Counted from the first letter of the stretch, positions 18,320-28,216 are shown. The stretch: DNA of 64,000 nt from Vibrio ruber DSM 16370 (GCF_900163965.1 NZ_FULE01000027.1:47603-111602), one strand, 5' to 3'. Notes: generated from the letters alone by a model not told the origin. Translations and numbers: made by a program.

Positions 18320-19522
18320 TTACTCATCAGAAAGCGAGTCGAGCACGGCTTGATAGCGCTGGAAACCTGCTTCCAGATCGGCAATTAAATCATCAGTATC
18401 TTCGAGGCCGATGTGAATCCGAATCAGTGTTCCGGTGAAATGCGGGTGAGCGACCGTCCGTAATGCATCAAAACTTTTCGGTTCATTGGCAAGGATGAGA
18501 CTTTCAAACCCACCCCATGAATACCCCATGCTAAAATGTTGCATATGATCGAGCAAAGCGGTTGTTGCCCGGGGATGACTGGTTTTCAATACAAATGAGA
18601 ATAAGCCGTTTCCGCCGGTAAAATCCCGTTGAAAATAGGTATGTCCCGGGCAGGTTTCCAGTGCCGGGTGGCGCACGTGATCAACTTCCGGACGTTCAGC
18701 CAGCCAGCGGGCAATTTTTAAACTGCTCTGTGCATGTTGTCTGAGCCGCACATCGAGGGTACGGATACCGCGCAAACCTAAATAGGCGTCGTCAGGTGAG
18801 ACACACTGTCCCATCAGATAACTTTGTTCACGCAGTTGATCCCAGCATTTTTCATTGGCGACGGCAGTACCCAGCATCACATCGGAATGACCGACAATAT
18901 ATTTCGTTGCAGCCTGCACAGAGATATCCACCCCATGCTCGAAGGGGGAGAAATTTACGCCAGCGGCCCAAGTATTATCGAGAATTACGATGATATCATG
19001 TGCGTGAGCAATCCGTGACAGCGTCGGAATGTCCTGAACTTCCATGGTGATCGAGCCCGGTGATTCAGTAAATAAAATCTTCGTATTAGGCTGAATCAGG
19101 GATTCAATCTCTTTACCGATCATTGGATCGTAATAGGTTGTTTCAACCCCCATTTTTTTCATGATTTTTTCGCAAAAATCCCGGGTCGGCTCATAACAAG
19201 TGTCTACCATCAGGATGTGATCACCGCTTGATACAAATGAGAGAATCGCATTGGTAATCGCGGCTGTACCACAAGGGTACAGTGCACATCCGGCTCCGCC
19301 TTCAATATCAGTCATGGCCTCTTGGAATGCAAAATGCGTATTGGTGCCGCGGCGACCATAGAACAGCGTTTTCCCGGCTCGGTTGATCGTCGCGTGATTT
19401 TTGGCTGAGACGGAATCGAAAATAATTGAGGAGGCACGTTGAACCGGTGGATTCACCGCACCTTGTGTCCATTCTTTATTGCGTCCAGTGGTCACAAATT
19501 TGGTTTTTTTTCCTTCTGACAT
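18320..19522 (-). CDS. metC: Cystathionine beta-lyase
   Basis: The 400-residue PLP enzyme splits cystathionine to homocysteine, pyruvate and ammonia in methionine synthesis. Family marks: YGRRGTNTHFAFQEAM near residue 55, LYPCGTAAITNAILSF near 80, ESPGSITMEVQDIP near 155, and the PLP lysine in QAATKYIVGHSDVMLG near 210. The C-terminal SFSMGYSWGGFESL-like segment (QHFSMGYSWGGFESL) is typical of MetC. AAAGGACTTTGC precedes the ATG. I saw no MetJ-type AGACGTCT repeat in the short upstream gap. Confidence 0.93.
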   Translation of the reverse strand: MSEGKKTKFVTTGRNKEWTQGAVNPPVQRASSIIFDSVSAKNHATINRAGKTLFYGRRGTNTHFAFQEAMTDIEGGAGCALYPCGTAAITNAILSFVSSGDHILMVDTCYEPTRDFCEKIMKKMGVETTYYDPMIGKEIESLIQPNTKILFTESPGSITMEVQDIPTLSRIAHAHDIIVILDNTWAAGVNFSPFEHGVDISVQAATKYIVGHSDVMLGTAVANEKCWDQLREQSYLMGQCVSPDDAYLGLRGIRTLDVRLRQHAQSSLKIARWLAERPEVDHVRHPALETCPGHTYFQRDFTGGNGLFSFVLKTSHPRATTALLDHMQHFSMGYSWGGFESLILANEPKSFDALRTVAHPHFTGTLIRIHIGLEDTDDLIADLEAGFQRYQAVLDSLSDE

Positions 19523-19607
19523 GCAAAGTCCTTTGAGGCAGAATCAGTGATTGTTTATTTAAAACATGGGAGAGATGTGTATTTCAACCCCGAGACGAAA
19601 AAAATCA

Positions 19608-21062
19608 TCATAATAATGGGTTGAAAAGGTAGTAAATCCGCTCCAAAAGTCGGTTGTAATGGGGGCGTTTTTGCCATTCCTCATCGGTGACGGGGTAGGA
19701 TTGCTCAATATATTCATCCTGTAACCGGGATAGTTTTTGGGTAAATTCAATATCATCAACAGCCAGTGTGACTTCAAAATTTAACCAGAGGCTACGCATA
19801 TCCATATTCACGGTGCCGACCAGACAAAATTGTTGGTCGATAACAACGGATTTAGTGTGGAGCAGGCCGCCATAAAACTCATAGATGGCGATCCCGATAT
19901 CGAGTAATTCCCCGTAATAAGAGCGAGAAGCCCATTTGACCATCGTTGAATCATTCTTATGAGGAATAATCAGTTCAATGCGGATACCGCGCTGGGCTGC
20001 GGTTTTCAGTGCCGAAAGCAGTTCAGAACTGGGCACAAAATAAGGGGTGGTGATTCTGATGGATTGATTGGATTGGTGAATCGCGAGTATCAGTGCCTGA
20101 GAAATCAAGTATTCGGGCATTCCCGGCCCGGAGGGTACCACCTGAATCGGATGGCGTGGTAAACCGTCATCGATGCGGCACTGTGGAATTTGCGGAAATT
20201 CTCTGACACCGGTTTCAAACTCCCAGTCCCAGCAATGAATCGCTGCCAGCACATTCACGGTCGGCCCGGTGAGGCGTACCATAATATCAACCCACTGCCC
20301 GACACCGGAATCCTGTTTGAAAAATGCCGGATCAACCAGATTCATTGAACCTGTATAAGCCACCGTATCATCGATAACAATAATTTTTCGGTGCTGGCGG
20401 AGATCAAGGCGATGGAGAAAAATCCGCCACGGACGCACTTCCAGTGCCTGAACAATCTGGATGCCGGCATCTTTCATCATCTGATACCAGTGGCTTTTGA
20501 TAAAGCGGTGACTCCCGGCTGAATCCAGCAGGACTTTGACATTGACCCCTCGTTTCACCGCCTGAATGAGACTTGAGGCGACGGCATCTGCTAATCCGCC
20601 GACATGCCAGATATAAAAGACCATCCGGATAGAACGCTGCGCCTGCTCAATATCAGTAATAATTGAATTCAGTATCACTTTTGGATCGCGCTGGAGGGCA
20701 AGGGTGTTTCCGCTCAGTGCCGGAATCCCCATCCGGTGATTACAGAGTTCATCGATTTTATAGATGTGCGCCCCCATATTCTCTGTAATATGAGCCTGAC
20801 AGTGATTCAGTTGCGTAAACCACTCTCCGAAAGAAGGCGACATTGCTTTGGCGCGCTCAGCCCTTTTTCTGCCCAGATTCAGTTCCCCGAACAGGAAATA
20901 GCAGAATACGCCGAGAATCGGCAGAATATAGATCACCATCAGCCAAGCCAAAGAGACACTGACCGCTCTCTTTTTAAACACGATTCGAAATGTTACAAGT
21001 GCGACAAGTAACCAATAGATACCAATACTGACTAAAGTGAGGATGTGATAAATTTTATCCAT
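19608..21062 (-). CDS. cls: Cardiolipin synthase A
   Basis: The 484-residue phospholipase-D-family enzyme joins two phosphatidylglycerols into cardiolipin at the inner membrane. Two N-terminal membrane helices (residues about 8-55) precede two HKD motifs: HRKIIVIDDTVAYTGSMN near 225 and HTKSVVIDQQFCLVGTVNMD near 403. FYIWHVGG near 150 and the C-terminal RLLERIYYLFNPLL fit ClsA. It stands apart from neighbours. Confidence 0.95.
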   Translation of the reverse strand: MDKIYHILTLVSIGIYWLLVALVTFRIVFKKRAVSVSLAWLMVIYILPILGVFCYFLFGELNLGRKRAERAKAMSPSFGEWFTQLNHCQAHITENMGAHIYKIDELCNHRMGIPALSGNTLALQRDPKVILNSIITDIEQAQRSIRMVFYIWHVGGLADAVASSLIQAVKRGVNVKVLLDSAGSHRFIKSHWYQMMKDAGIQIVQALEVRPWRIFLHRLDLRQHRKIIVIDDTVAYTGSMNLVDPAFFKQDSGVGQWVDIMVRLTGPTVNVLAAIHCWDWEFETGVREFPQIPQCRIDDGLPRHPIQVVPSGPGMPEYLISQALILAIHQSNQSIRITTPYFVPSSELLSALKTAAQRGIRIELIIPHKNDSTMVKWASRSYYGELLDIGIAIYEFYGGLLHTKSVVIDQQFCLVGTVNMDMRSLWLNFEVTLAVDDIEFTQKLSRLQDEYIEQSYPVTDEEWQKRPHYNRLLERIYYLFNPLL

Positions 21063-21137
21063 ATACCGTTGTATATCTGTCTTATTTCTTCAGGGATATT
21101 AAAGTGAAAGTCCCGTTTAGGGAAGCAAGATTCACAG

Positions 21138-21168
21138 GCTACCATCAATTGTTACAATTGATGGTAGC
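21138..21168. terminator. Perfect 14-pair hairpin between cls and chemoreceptor genes
   Basis: GCTACCATCAATTG and CAATTGATGGTAGC flank a TTA loop, with outer CACAG/CTGTG extending it after a small bulge. It is 42 bases past the stop of the minus-strand chemoreceptor gene and has no T-run, so terminator, RNA-stability or protein-binding roles are all possible. Confidence 0.5.
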
Positions 21169-21209
21169 ACTCTGTGTCGTATGAGGATTTTTATTTTCCC
21201 ATTATGGGA

Positions 21210-23378
21210 TTAGTTTCTGAGTTTAAACTGTTGAATTAAAGCATTGAGCTGTTCTGATTGCTCGGTGAGTTCTTGAGCGGAATGAGCACACTGTTCTGAA
21301 TTGGTGGTGTTTTGGTGTGTCACTTCATCAATTTGGTGGATGCCTAAATTGATCTGTTCTGCTCCGGTTGCCTGTTCCGTTGCTGCCTGAGCTATCTCAT
21401 TCACTAACATTGAGGCTTCACTGATACTCTGGACGATCTGATCTAAAGCAGTTGCGGTTTGTTCAGAGAGCTGAATTCCTCGTTTTGTTCTTTGCGCTGA
21501 GGTTTCAATAAGCGATGCCGTTTGTTGTACGGCTTTCGCACTGCGGGCTGCCAGTTGGCGCACTTCATCAGCGACCACAGCAAAACCACGTCCTTGCTCT
21601 CCGGCCCGGGCGGCTTCGATAGCTGCATTCAGTGCCAGTAAATTGGTCTGTTCTGCGATTTCCTCGATCGATTGAATGATATGGTTGATATCGTTGCCTG
21701 ATGACTCGATTTCTTGCATTGCACTTCTGAGTTCACTCATCAGTTCATTGCCATTCTCTGCTGATTGCAGGGATTGCTGTGAAAGGTTGCTGGCTTGCTC
21801 GGCACGAGCTGAGCTGTCTTTGATTTGTGCGGCAATCTGGGCGATCGTGGCACTGATTTCTGTGATTGACGAGGATGAATTGGTGGCACCGTTGGCTAAA
21901 TCCTGGCTCAGTCCGGCAATGGTATCGGCATTTTCCGTGATCACACCTGAACGGTGACTGATTTGACTGACTAATGTATTCAGATCATTGACCATCTGTG
22001 CCAGAGCATGGCCAAGTTGATCCTGTTCGGATGCAAGTTCAACGGTGAGGTTGAGATCTCCGCGGGAAATCTGCTCAGCGACTGAAACTTGTTTTTGTAA
22101 GCTATCCGCCATATTGTCCAGTGCATTGGATAACTGACCGACTTCATCAGCAGCGTGATAATTGAGGCGGCTGTGGAACTGTCCGCTGGAGATCGACTGC
22201 GCCATATTGACTGCGGCCAAAATCGGGCGTGCTAAAGATCTGGCCATCAGGAACAAGGCACCAATTGCAAGCACTGTAATTCCCAGACCGATGATAATTT
22301 GCCAGGTCATATCTTTTTGATTGTTTTCGGCAAGTTCTTGGGACAATTGATTCACATTTTCCAGCACCAGATCTTGATCGACACGAATCAGAATAAACCA
22401 GGTCACTTCGCTATTGCCCAATGAAATGGGCACATATATTTCGATGAGATTATCTTGATTATCGATATTGGTTAACGGCTGTTTTTTCTGGATCACGGAC
22501 ATAACGTTATCACTTTTATCTCCGAACAAGCCGTCGATTGATTTGCCAATGAACTCTGGTTTTTTACTGTCCGCGATGACCAATCCTGAACCTGTCAGAA
22601 TCGAGATTTGAGAATGACCATCATAAAGTTTAGAAGAAATTTGCTTGCTGAGTTGTTGGACAAAATCAAGATTGTAGTCAGTACCGACAACACCTTTGAA
22701 CTCTCCGTTGACAATCACAGGAGCCGATAATGTTGCCAGCCAGACATTCTTGCCTTGGACGATATAAGGCAGTGGTGCGGTGACGGCTTCACGCAATGTT
22801 TTTTCAGGAACCTGATACCAGGCGCCTTTAATGACGCCATTCGGATGAGCTTCAGTTGAGTCATATTCAACTAATGGCTGAACATCAATTTTACCGGACT
22901 GATCGCGCGTCCAGTATGGGGTATAACGTCCGGTTTCTCCATTATTACCGTTCAGGCCGTTTGCATTGAGATAGTCTTGATTGTCAAAAGCATTGGGAGC
23001 CCAGCAACTATATGAGCCATTAAGATCCGGGTTATTTTTCAGAATCCCCAACAACATATCATTGAATGATTGTCGATTGAGTAATGTGGTTCGGTGAGAT
23101 TCTTCATAGCCTTTTGAAGCTGAAGCGGCCTCTGCTAATGTCCGAGCTGCGTTGAGACCTTTTTCAAGGCGGCGGCTAATCGATTGAGCATAGTCAGAAG
23201 CTGTGGCTTCGAGTTTATTAATGGTGATGGTTTTGACAATAGTCGATACTTGTTTAGAAACCAGTTGTTGTGTGGCTGAAGTTGAATAAATCCCATATCC
23301 GACAAGGATACCGGAAGTAATAAATAAACAGATCCCGGCAGCGAGCGCTATCTTGGTTTGAATCGATTTTAATGTCAT
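21210..23378 (-). CDS. Methyl-accepting chemotaxis protein with double-Cache sensor
   Basis: The 722-residue receptor has a membrane helix near residues 9-28, a periplasmic dCache-type region to about 355 ([20 protein letters not shown] and [15 protein letters not shown] are typical), a second helix near 360-380, HAMP near 380-440, and a signalling domain whose tip is [20 protein letters not shown]. The ligand is unknown; dCache receptors often bind amino acids or other small molecules. It lacks a C-terminal CheR-binding pentapeptide (ends QFKLRN). It is monocistronic. Confidence 0.93.
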   Translation of the reverse strand: MTLKSIQTKIALAAGICLFITSGILVGYGIYSTSATQQLVSKQVSTIVKTITINKLEATASDYAQSISRRLEKGLNAARTLAEAASASKGYEESHRTTLLNRQSFNDMLLGILKNNPDLNGSYSCWAPNAFDNQDYLNANGLNGNNGETGRYTPYWTRDQSGKIDVQPLVEYDSTEAHPNGVIKGAWYQVPEKTLREAVTAPLPYIVQGKNVWLATLSAPVIVNGEFKGVVGTDYNLDFVQQLSKQISSKLYDGHSQISILTGSGLVIADSKKPEFIGKSIDGLFGDKSDNVMSVIQKKQPLTNIDNQDNLIEIYVPISLGNSEVTWFILIRVDQDLVLENVNQLSQELAENNQKDMTWQIIIGLGITVLAIGALFLMARSLARPILAAVNMAQSISSGQFHSRLNYHAADEVGQLSNALDNMADSLQKQVSVAEQISRGDLNLTVELASEQDQLGHALAQMVNDLNTLVSQISHRSGVITENADTIAGLSQDLANGATNSSSSITEISATIAQIAAQIKDSSARAEQASNLSQQSLQSAENGNELMSELRSAMQEIESSGNDINHIIQSIEEIAEQTNLLALNAAIEAARAGEQGRGFAVVADEVRQLAARSAKAVQQTASLIETSAQRTKRGIQLSEQTATALDQIVQSISEASMLVNEIAQAATEQATGAEQINLGIHQIDEVTHQNTTNSEQCAHSAQELTEQSEQLNALIQQFKLRN

Positions 23379-23978
23379 AAACGGCTTCCCTGAATTATTA
23401 TCCCAATTCTATTCGTGGCGCATCTACACTCCGTGTGAACTGGTAAATCAGGCTTTTACAGAACGAAATCTGCGATGAAAACTCATACTTATAGCCACAG
23501 TTCACTCAAATGGAGGCGAACCTTTCAAATTGAGTAAATATAGATAATTAAATATAGCCTGATGGATACTAAACTGATTGCATTTTTGTATGAATTGTAA
23601 ATCGATCCGTGGCCTAGCCAGCAGCCTTGTTGGTTTAAGCATAGGTGAATGTCTTCATGATTCATAATATTTTGTTAGTTATTAAGTGTGAGTGATATCT
23701 ATTTTTTATAATATTAAATTATAAGAGAGGGAGATGTTTCAGCTCGTTACCCTGTCACTGAAGACATATTCATACGGAAGAGGGCGTATTGTAGGTTGGC
23801 TATTTTGGGGTTCTACCAAGATAGATAGTCAGTAATTTGGTTAAAAAAACGGCATATAACTCGATAAAATAGGACACTATCAATAAATAAAACCGCTCAG
23901 CCTTCCAATTTTAAGGACAAACTGTTTTACTTGCCACGCTTTGTGAATCTGTAGAATTTTTACTGAGTGTACATTTTT

Positions 23979-23996
23979 TTTTACACTCGCCAGATT
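23979..23996 (+). promoter_or_regulatory. Candidate TyrR box
   Basis: TGTACA-N6-TTTACA differs at one base from the strong TyrR consensus TGTAAA-N6-TTTACA. It lies 51 bases before a neurotransmitter:sodium symporter gene, a family that includes aromatic amino acid importers. Confidence 0.4.
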
Positions 23997-24013
23997 CCAT
24001 TCAGTGTAAACAC

Positions 24014-24045
24014 AACATTGGTATAAAAAAACATTGGTATAAAAA
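24014..24045 (+). repeat. Tandem duplication of 16 bases ending at a start codon
   Basis: AACATTGGTATAAAAA occurs twice in direct succession (24014-24029, 24030-24045); the ATG of the transporter gene begins at 24047. Neither copy contains a clear Shine-Dalgarno sequence. Confidence 0.9.
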
Positions 24046-24046
24046 T

Positions 24047-25390
24047 ATGGCAAGTAATGCAAGAGGTCATTTTTCTTCGAAAATTGGCTTTATTATGGCC
24101 GCCGCGGGCTCTGCGGTCGGTCTGGGTAATGTCTGGGGATTCCCCACCAAAGCAGCAAGTAACGGGGGCGCTGCTTTTTTAGTGATCTATCTTGTGATGG
24201 TCTTTTTGCTGGCATTCCCCATGCTTGTGGCTGAATTGACTATCGGGCGGCATGGGCAGGCAAATCCGATTTCATCGTTAAAATCGATCTGGACCAAAAA
24301 TCGTACGCTGGCCGGTGGATTCGGCCTGATTGCGATCGTAACTGCATCATTTATCCTGAGCTTCTATTCAATTCTGGCGGGTTGGCTGGTCAGCTATGCG
24401 ATTGCTCCGACAATTGATTTGGCTGGTTTTCATCAAGCCTCAAACTGGTTAGTCGATTTCGGGGTTTCACGTAATCTAATCTTTACAGTTATTTTCTCTC
24501 TATTAACGATTTTGGTGGTGCTGAGAGGCGTTGCTGATGGGATAGAGCGCTGGTCGACGCGATTGATGCCGCTATTATTCGTCTTGTTTGTGGTGATGAT
24601 TCTGTATATTTGCACTCAAGATGGTGCGATGGAAGGACTGAAAATGTATTTAGTTCCCGACCTGTCGCAACTCCATGGTGGATTATTTGTTGACGCGATG
24701 GGACAGGCATTTTTCTCCTTGTCACTGGGATGCGGCTCAATGATGGTTTACGGTTCATATCTGAAAAAAGATGTCAATCTTCCCAAGATTGCAGCGCAAG
24801 TTGCCTCGATTGATACCGGTGTTGCTTTTTCTGCCGGGCTGTTGATTCTGCCTGCCATGTATGTCGCGAAAAACAACGGTGTTGATATTTTCACTGAAAG
24901 TGGTGCGCTGAAAAGCTCCGGGGATTTAGTCTTTAAAGTGTTGCCCGCGATGTTTGAAACCATGGGGAATATCGGGGTGTTACTCGGGTTCGGTTTTTTT
25001 GTGTTAATGGTTATTGCGGCACTGACATCTTCAATTTCTATGCTTGAAGTGCCGGTATCTTGTGCTCAGGATGAGCTTGGATGGAACCGCGCGAAAGCAA
25101 CTTGGCTGATTGGTGGTTTGATTCTGTTGATTAGTATCGTGATTTGCCTCAATTTTGGCCGGCTTTTTGGTCTGGTTGCTGATGTGACGACCGTTTATAT
25201 GCAGCCATTGCTCGGTGTGGCCTGGGCGATTCTGGTCGGATGGATTTGGAACCGTAATAAACTGCTCAATGAAATTAAGCAAGGCTATCCGGAGATTGAA
25301 CAAGGATTTTTCTGGAAGATCTGGCCGTGGTATGTCCGCTTTATTTGTCCGGTTGCGATCATTATGGTGTTTGCTTATCCGTTAATCTGA
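24047..25390 (+). CDS. Sodium-dependent transporter of the NSS (SNF) family
   Basis: The 447-residue protein has about eleven membrane helices. The family signature AAGSAVGLGNVWGFP lies at residues 18-32 with the unwound first helix that binds sodium and substrate, and ASNGGAAFLVIYL follows. Bacterial relatives import amino acids such as tryptophan, tyrosine or leucine with sodium. The upstream TyrR-like site makes an aromatic substrate the best guess, but that is inference. The start is fixed by the family N-terminus although no ribosome site is evident. Confidence 0.9.
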   Translation: MASNARGHFSSKIGFIMAAAGSAVGLGNVWGFPTKAASNGGAAFLVIYLVMVFLLAFPMLVAELTIGRHGQANPISSLKSIWTKNRTLAGGFGLIAIVTASFILSFYSILAGWLVSYAIAPTIDLAGFHQASNWLVDFGVSRNLIFTVIFSLLTILVVLRGVADGIERWSTRLMPLLFVLFVVMILYICTQDGAMEGLKMYLVPDLSQLHGGLFVDAMGQAFFSLSLGCGSMMVYGSYLKKDVNLPKIAAQVASIDTGVAFSAGLLILPAMYVAKNNGVDIFTESGALKSSGDLVFKVLPAMFETMGNIGVLLGFGFFVLMVIAALTSSISMLEVPVSCAQDELGWNRAKATWLIGGLILLISIVICLNFGRLFGLVADVTTVYMQPLLGVAWAILVGWIWNRNKLLNEIKQGYPEIEQGFFWKIWPWYVRFICPVAIIMVFAYPLI

Positions 25391-25414
25391 TTTGAACGGT
25401 TGAGATTTTGCGCT

Positions 25415-25443
25415 AAAACACCTTCCTTCGGGAAGGTGTTTTT
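25415..25443 (+). terminator. Terminator with TTCG tetraloop
   Basis: AACACCTTCC-TTCG-GGAAGGTGTT followed by T residues, directly after the sodium-dependent transporter gene. Confidence 0.92.
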
Positions 25444-25507
25444 ATGAGTGGCGGTTTTGTTTTTCGGGCTTTCCCTCTATACTCCACCGCCTGATGTGGA
25501 GGATACC

Positions 25508-26206
25508 GTGTTTCGTATATTATTTGTGCATTCAGACTTTGTGTTAATCGACAAGTATCCCGGTGTTTCGGTGCATAAAGATGATGGCGACACCATGCTG
25601 GTACATGAGGTAAGCCGTCAATTGGGAGGCGAGCCGCTTTATCTGGTACACCGACTGGACAAGATGACATCAGGGCTGCTGCTGTTGGCTCGTTCTGCTG
25701 ATGCTGCCCGGGCATTATCGGCCTGCTTTGCCGAGCGGATGGTTGAGAAATACTATCTGGCGATTGGAAGTAAAAAGCCGAAAAAGAAGCAGGGGATGAT
25801 TTGTGGTGATATGGTTCGTTCTCGCCGTTCCGGATGGATGCTGACGACTACGCAGACTAATCCGGCAATAACGCAGTTTTTTTCAACGGCTGCAGAGCAA
25901 GGGGAGCGCTTGTTTATTTGTCGCCCCTTGACAGGGAAAACCCACCAAATCCGAGTTGCATTGAAATCAATTGGTTCTGCGATTGTTGGTGATCCCATTT
26001 ATCACAATAGCCATGATGCTGATCGGGGTTATTTACATGCTTATGCTTTAGCATTTCCGTATGCCGGTGAGTGGCATCGGTTTATCTGTGATCCGAGACA
26101 TGATGTCATCGGTGAGAAATGGCATGAGTCTGCCATTGTCCACGGTATCGAAATGTGGTCTGAACCGTGGTCACTCGACTGGCCTAACATTAAAAGAAAG
26201 CCTTGA
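25508..26206 (+). CDS. RluA-type pseudouridine synthase (TIGR01621-like)
   Basis: The GTG at 25508, preceded by GGAGGA, gives 232 residues starting at the conserved FRILFVHSDFVLIDKYPGVS. The catalytic motif HRLDKMTSGLLLLARS is intact near residue 54, and KTHQIRVALKSIGSAIVGDP near 150 completes the RluA-type domain. No S4 domain is present. It would isomerise uridine in an rRNA or tRNA; the target is not predictable here. The longer frame to 25448 lacks a ribosome site and overlaps the upstream terminator. The methyltransferase gene starts 5 bases after the stop. Confidence 0.85.
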   Translation: MFRILFVHSDFVLIDKYPGVSVHKDDGDTMLVHEVSRQLGGEPLYLVHRLDKMTSGLLLLARSADAARALSACFAERMVEKYYLAIGSKKPKKKQGMICGDMVRSRRSGWMLTTTQTNPAITQFFSTAAEQGERLFICRPLTGKTHQIRVALKSIGSAIVGDPIYHNSHDADRGYLHAYALAFPYAGEWHRFICDPRHDVIGEKWHESAIVHGIEMWSEPWSLDWPNIKRKP

Positions 26207-26210
26207 ATTT

Positions 26211-27146
26211 ATGATGGATAGCAATCAATTAACGGTCTTTTTTCAACACCTTGAGCAACAGCTTCAGCCTGGCTACTCTGAAATCAGACGGTTATTTCAT
26301 GGCCGGGGGCGATGCTGGCCGGGGCTGGAGCAACTTACGGCAGACTGGCTGGCGCAGCAACTGGTAATCAGCCTTTTTAAAGCCCCGGATGAACATTTTA
26401 TGCATCAGTTACGCCAAGGGCTACAGGATCTGACCCAACATCATTGTTGGCAACAGTGTGGCGGAAAAAGTATTGTGCTCCAGCATCGTTATGCGCAAGG
26501 TGCACCCGCTGAAGTGCTGTGGGGAACGCTGATATCGCATCCGGTTGCGAGCGAGGATGGCTTGAAATATCAACTGGACATCGGCCGCAATCAGAATTGT
26601 GGTCTGTTCCTCGATATGCGCTACGGGCGACGTTGGGTGAGAGAGCAGGCAGCCGGTAAGAAAGTTTTGAACCTGTTTGCTTATACTTGTGGGTTTTCTG
26701 TCGCTGCCGTTGCCGGTGGTGCCACTCAGGTTGTGAATCTTGATATGGCAAAATCTTCACTGGCAAAAGGACGGGATAATCATCTGCTCAATCAACATGA
26801 TGTCAGTTCTGTCTATTTTCTGGCTCATGATTTATTGAAGTCATGGGGGAAAATTAAAAAGTATGGCCCGTATGATTTGATTGTGATTGATCCGCCGACT
26901 TTTCAGAAAGGCAGTTTCGCGCTAACCAAAGACTACCGCAAAATTTTAAGGCGTTTGAATGATTGGTTAGCAGAAGGGGGACAGGTACTCGCTTGCGTCA
27001 ATGCACCGATGGTTCCCAGTGATTTTCTGATTCAGAGTATGCGAGAGGAAGCGCCGGCACTGACCTTAAGCCATCGTTTAGAGAATCCGCCTGAATTTGC
27101 TGATGTTGATCCCGAGTCAGGCTTGAAGGCTCTGGTATTCCATTAA
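26211..27146 (+). CDS. RlmI/RlmK-like SAM-dependent RNA methyltransferase
   Basis: I use the ATG at 26211 just after the pseudouridine synthase stop (311 residues). The Rossmann fold is clear: KKVLNLFAYTCGFSVAAVAG (SAM loop, near 150), VVNLDMAKSSLAKGRDN, and the catalytic-site motif VIDPPTFQKGSF near 225. This resembles the methyltransferase module of RlmI and of the RlmK half of RlmKL, but the RNA-binding PUA or THUMP domains are missing. A ribosomal RNA target is likely; the base is unknown. The two-gene unit thus makes two RNA modifications. Confidence 0.8.
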   Translation: MMDSNQLTVFFQHLEQQLQPGYSEIRRLFHGRGRCWPGLEQLTADWLAQQLVISLFKAPDEHFMHQLRQGLQDLTQHHCWQQCGGKSIVLQHRYAQGAPAEVLWGTLISHPVASEDGLKYQLDIGRNQNCGLFLDMRYGRRWVREQAAGKKVLNLFAYTCGFSVAAVAGGATQVVNLDMAKSSLAKGRDNHLLNQHDVSSVYFLAHDLLKSWGKIKKYGPYDLIVIDPPTFQKGSFALTKDYRKILRRLNDWLAEGGQVLACVNAPMVPSDFLIQSMREEAPALTLSHRLENPPEFADVDPESGLKALVFH

Positions 27147-27153
27147 GCAGAAT

Positions 27154-27179
27154 ATGCCCGGTGGACGGCCACCGGGCAT
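27154..27179. terminator. Perfect 11-pair hairpin between convergent genes
   Basis: ATGCCCGGTGG-ACGG-CCACCGGGCAT lies between the methyltransferase gene and the convergent META-domain gene. There is no strong T-run on either side. Confidence 0.6.
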
Positions 27180-27185
27180 GTGCTG

Positions 27186-27629
27186 TTATTGATTCTGAGC
27201 CTGAAAAACCAGAGTATGTTTTTCACCTTTTAAGGTCAGTTTGTTCTTGTCAATGTCAATGCGATTCCATTCGGAGAGCGCAGATATAATGGTGTTATTG
27301 AGAGCCATTTCATTTTTCAGACATAACTTCATGGTTGAGTTCACATGAGTGAGCCTGAATTCATGGTCATCCACATCGATTTCGACTTCACCCACATAAT
27401 CATTACAACCAGCCAGACCGGTTGCTGTCAGTTTTTCATCTACATTTAGAGATGGCGTTTTTTTCCCTTTCTGTTCCAAAGCTTTGCCATCCAGTTCAAT
27501 CAGGTGCCACTGAGGCGTTTGCAGTTCAGACAACTGAATTGGCTTATCTTTACTCGCGCATCCTGCCAAACCAGCCAAGAAAGCTGCGAATGTTACTGTT
27601 GTGGCAATAGCCTTTGAACTAAGCTTCAT
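27186..27629 (-). CDS. META-domain (HslJ-like) lipoprotein
   Basis: The 147-residue protein has a lipoprotein signal (AAFLAGLAGC, Cys24) and then a META domain: WHLIELDGKALEQKG, LAGCNDYVGEVEIDVD and STMKLCLKNEMALNN fit the HslJ pattern, where the glycine-cysteine-asparagine core (GCN) and a later Cys are conserved. HslJ in E. coli is a heat-inducible outer-membrane lipoprotein linked to novobiocin resistance. The family role is still loosely defined. It stands alone. Confidence 0.85.
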   Translation of the reverse strand: MKLSSKAIATTVTFAAFLAGLAGCASKDKPIQLSELQTPQWHLIELDGKALEQKGKKTPSLNVDEKLTATGLAGCNDYVGEVEIDVDDHEFRLTHVNSTMKLCLKNEMALNNTIISALSEWNRIDIDKNKLTLKGEKHTLVFQAQNQ

Positions 27630-27918
27630 ATAACCAACCTTTGATTGTTAAAATTGTGACGTTGTTATGCTTTTTGCATATCGATCTACACCCAATCTGG
27701 ATACACAGAGAATATATCCGTTAACCTTTGTCTGAGTCGATGTGACTGATTGTGATGCAAATAGAGTGTGGCGAAGTAAACCAACTCCCAACAGGATTGT
27801 AAAGAAGGATTTTGATATTTCAATCATCGCAGAGCAATAACGGAACGAAAATACGTTCCAGACAAATGCTATATTGAATGAAACAATCGATATCACACCA
27901 GATTTTGGATTATAAGAC

Positions 27919-28170
27919 ATGGAACAACTCGAGTTTTTTGATATTCCCAGCCCTTGTATCCGTGTGTGTGAAGTGGATGAGAAAGGCTATTGTCGGGGCT
28001 GCATGAGAAATCGGGATGAGCGTTTCCGTTGGTTGGAAATGGCCCCGGCAGAGAAGCTCCATGTGATTCAATTGTGCAAAATGCGTTATCGGCGAAAAAT
28101 GGCTAAAAAACAAACAGCTGGTGACAAAGATAAGCACAGCCCGGATACGCCGCAGCGAGATCTATTTTAA
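27919..28170 (+). CDS. DUF1289 protein
   Basis: The 83-residue protein has the DUF1289 core PCIRVCEVDEKGYCRGCMRN, with four Cys spaced as a probable metal-binding site (C14, C18, C26, C29), followed by RFRWLEMAPAEKLHVIQLC. Family members are annotated as Fe-S or zinc proteins without known function. The basic tail (RYRRKMAKKQ) might bind nucleic acid, which is inference. The gene is divergent from the META lipoprotein gene. Confidence 0.85.
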   Translation: MEQLEFFDIPSPCIRVCEVDEKGYCRGCMRNRDERFRWLEMAPAEKLHVIQLCKMRYRRKMAKKQTAGDKDKHSPDTPQRDLF

Positions 28171-28216
28171 CGCATGTCTTTAGATGGATATGGTGCATGA
28201 TATGAGCAGCTTTTAA

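Larger units (their letters stand above)
23379..24046. other. 668-base divergent intergenic region
   Basis: It separates the chemoreceptor from the sodium-dependent transporter. A 33-codon frame at 23734-23835 (MFQLVTLSLKTYSYGRGRIV then WLFWGSTKIDSQ) has a good AGAGGGAG ribosome site but no recognised relatives. Near the right end are a candidate TyrR box and a tandem duplication, listed separately. The remainder is A+T-rich with no supported gene. Confidence 0.5.

Noticed and set aside
23880..24062. 60-codon minus-strand frame before the sodium transporter
   Set aside because: Overlaps the transporter start and the tandem duplication, lacks a ribosome site and has low-complexity composition.
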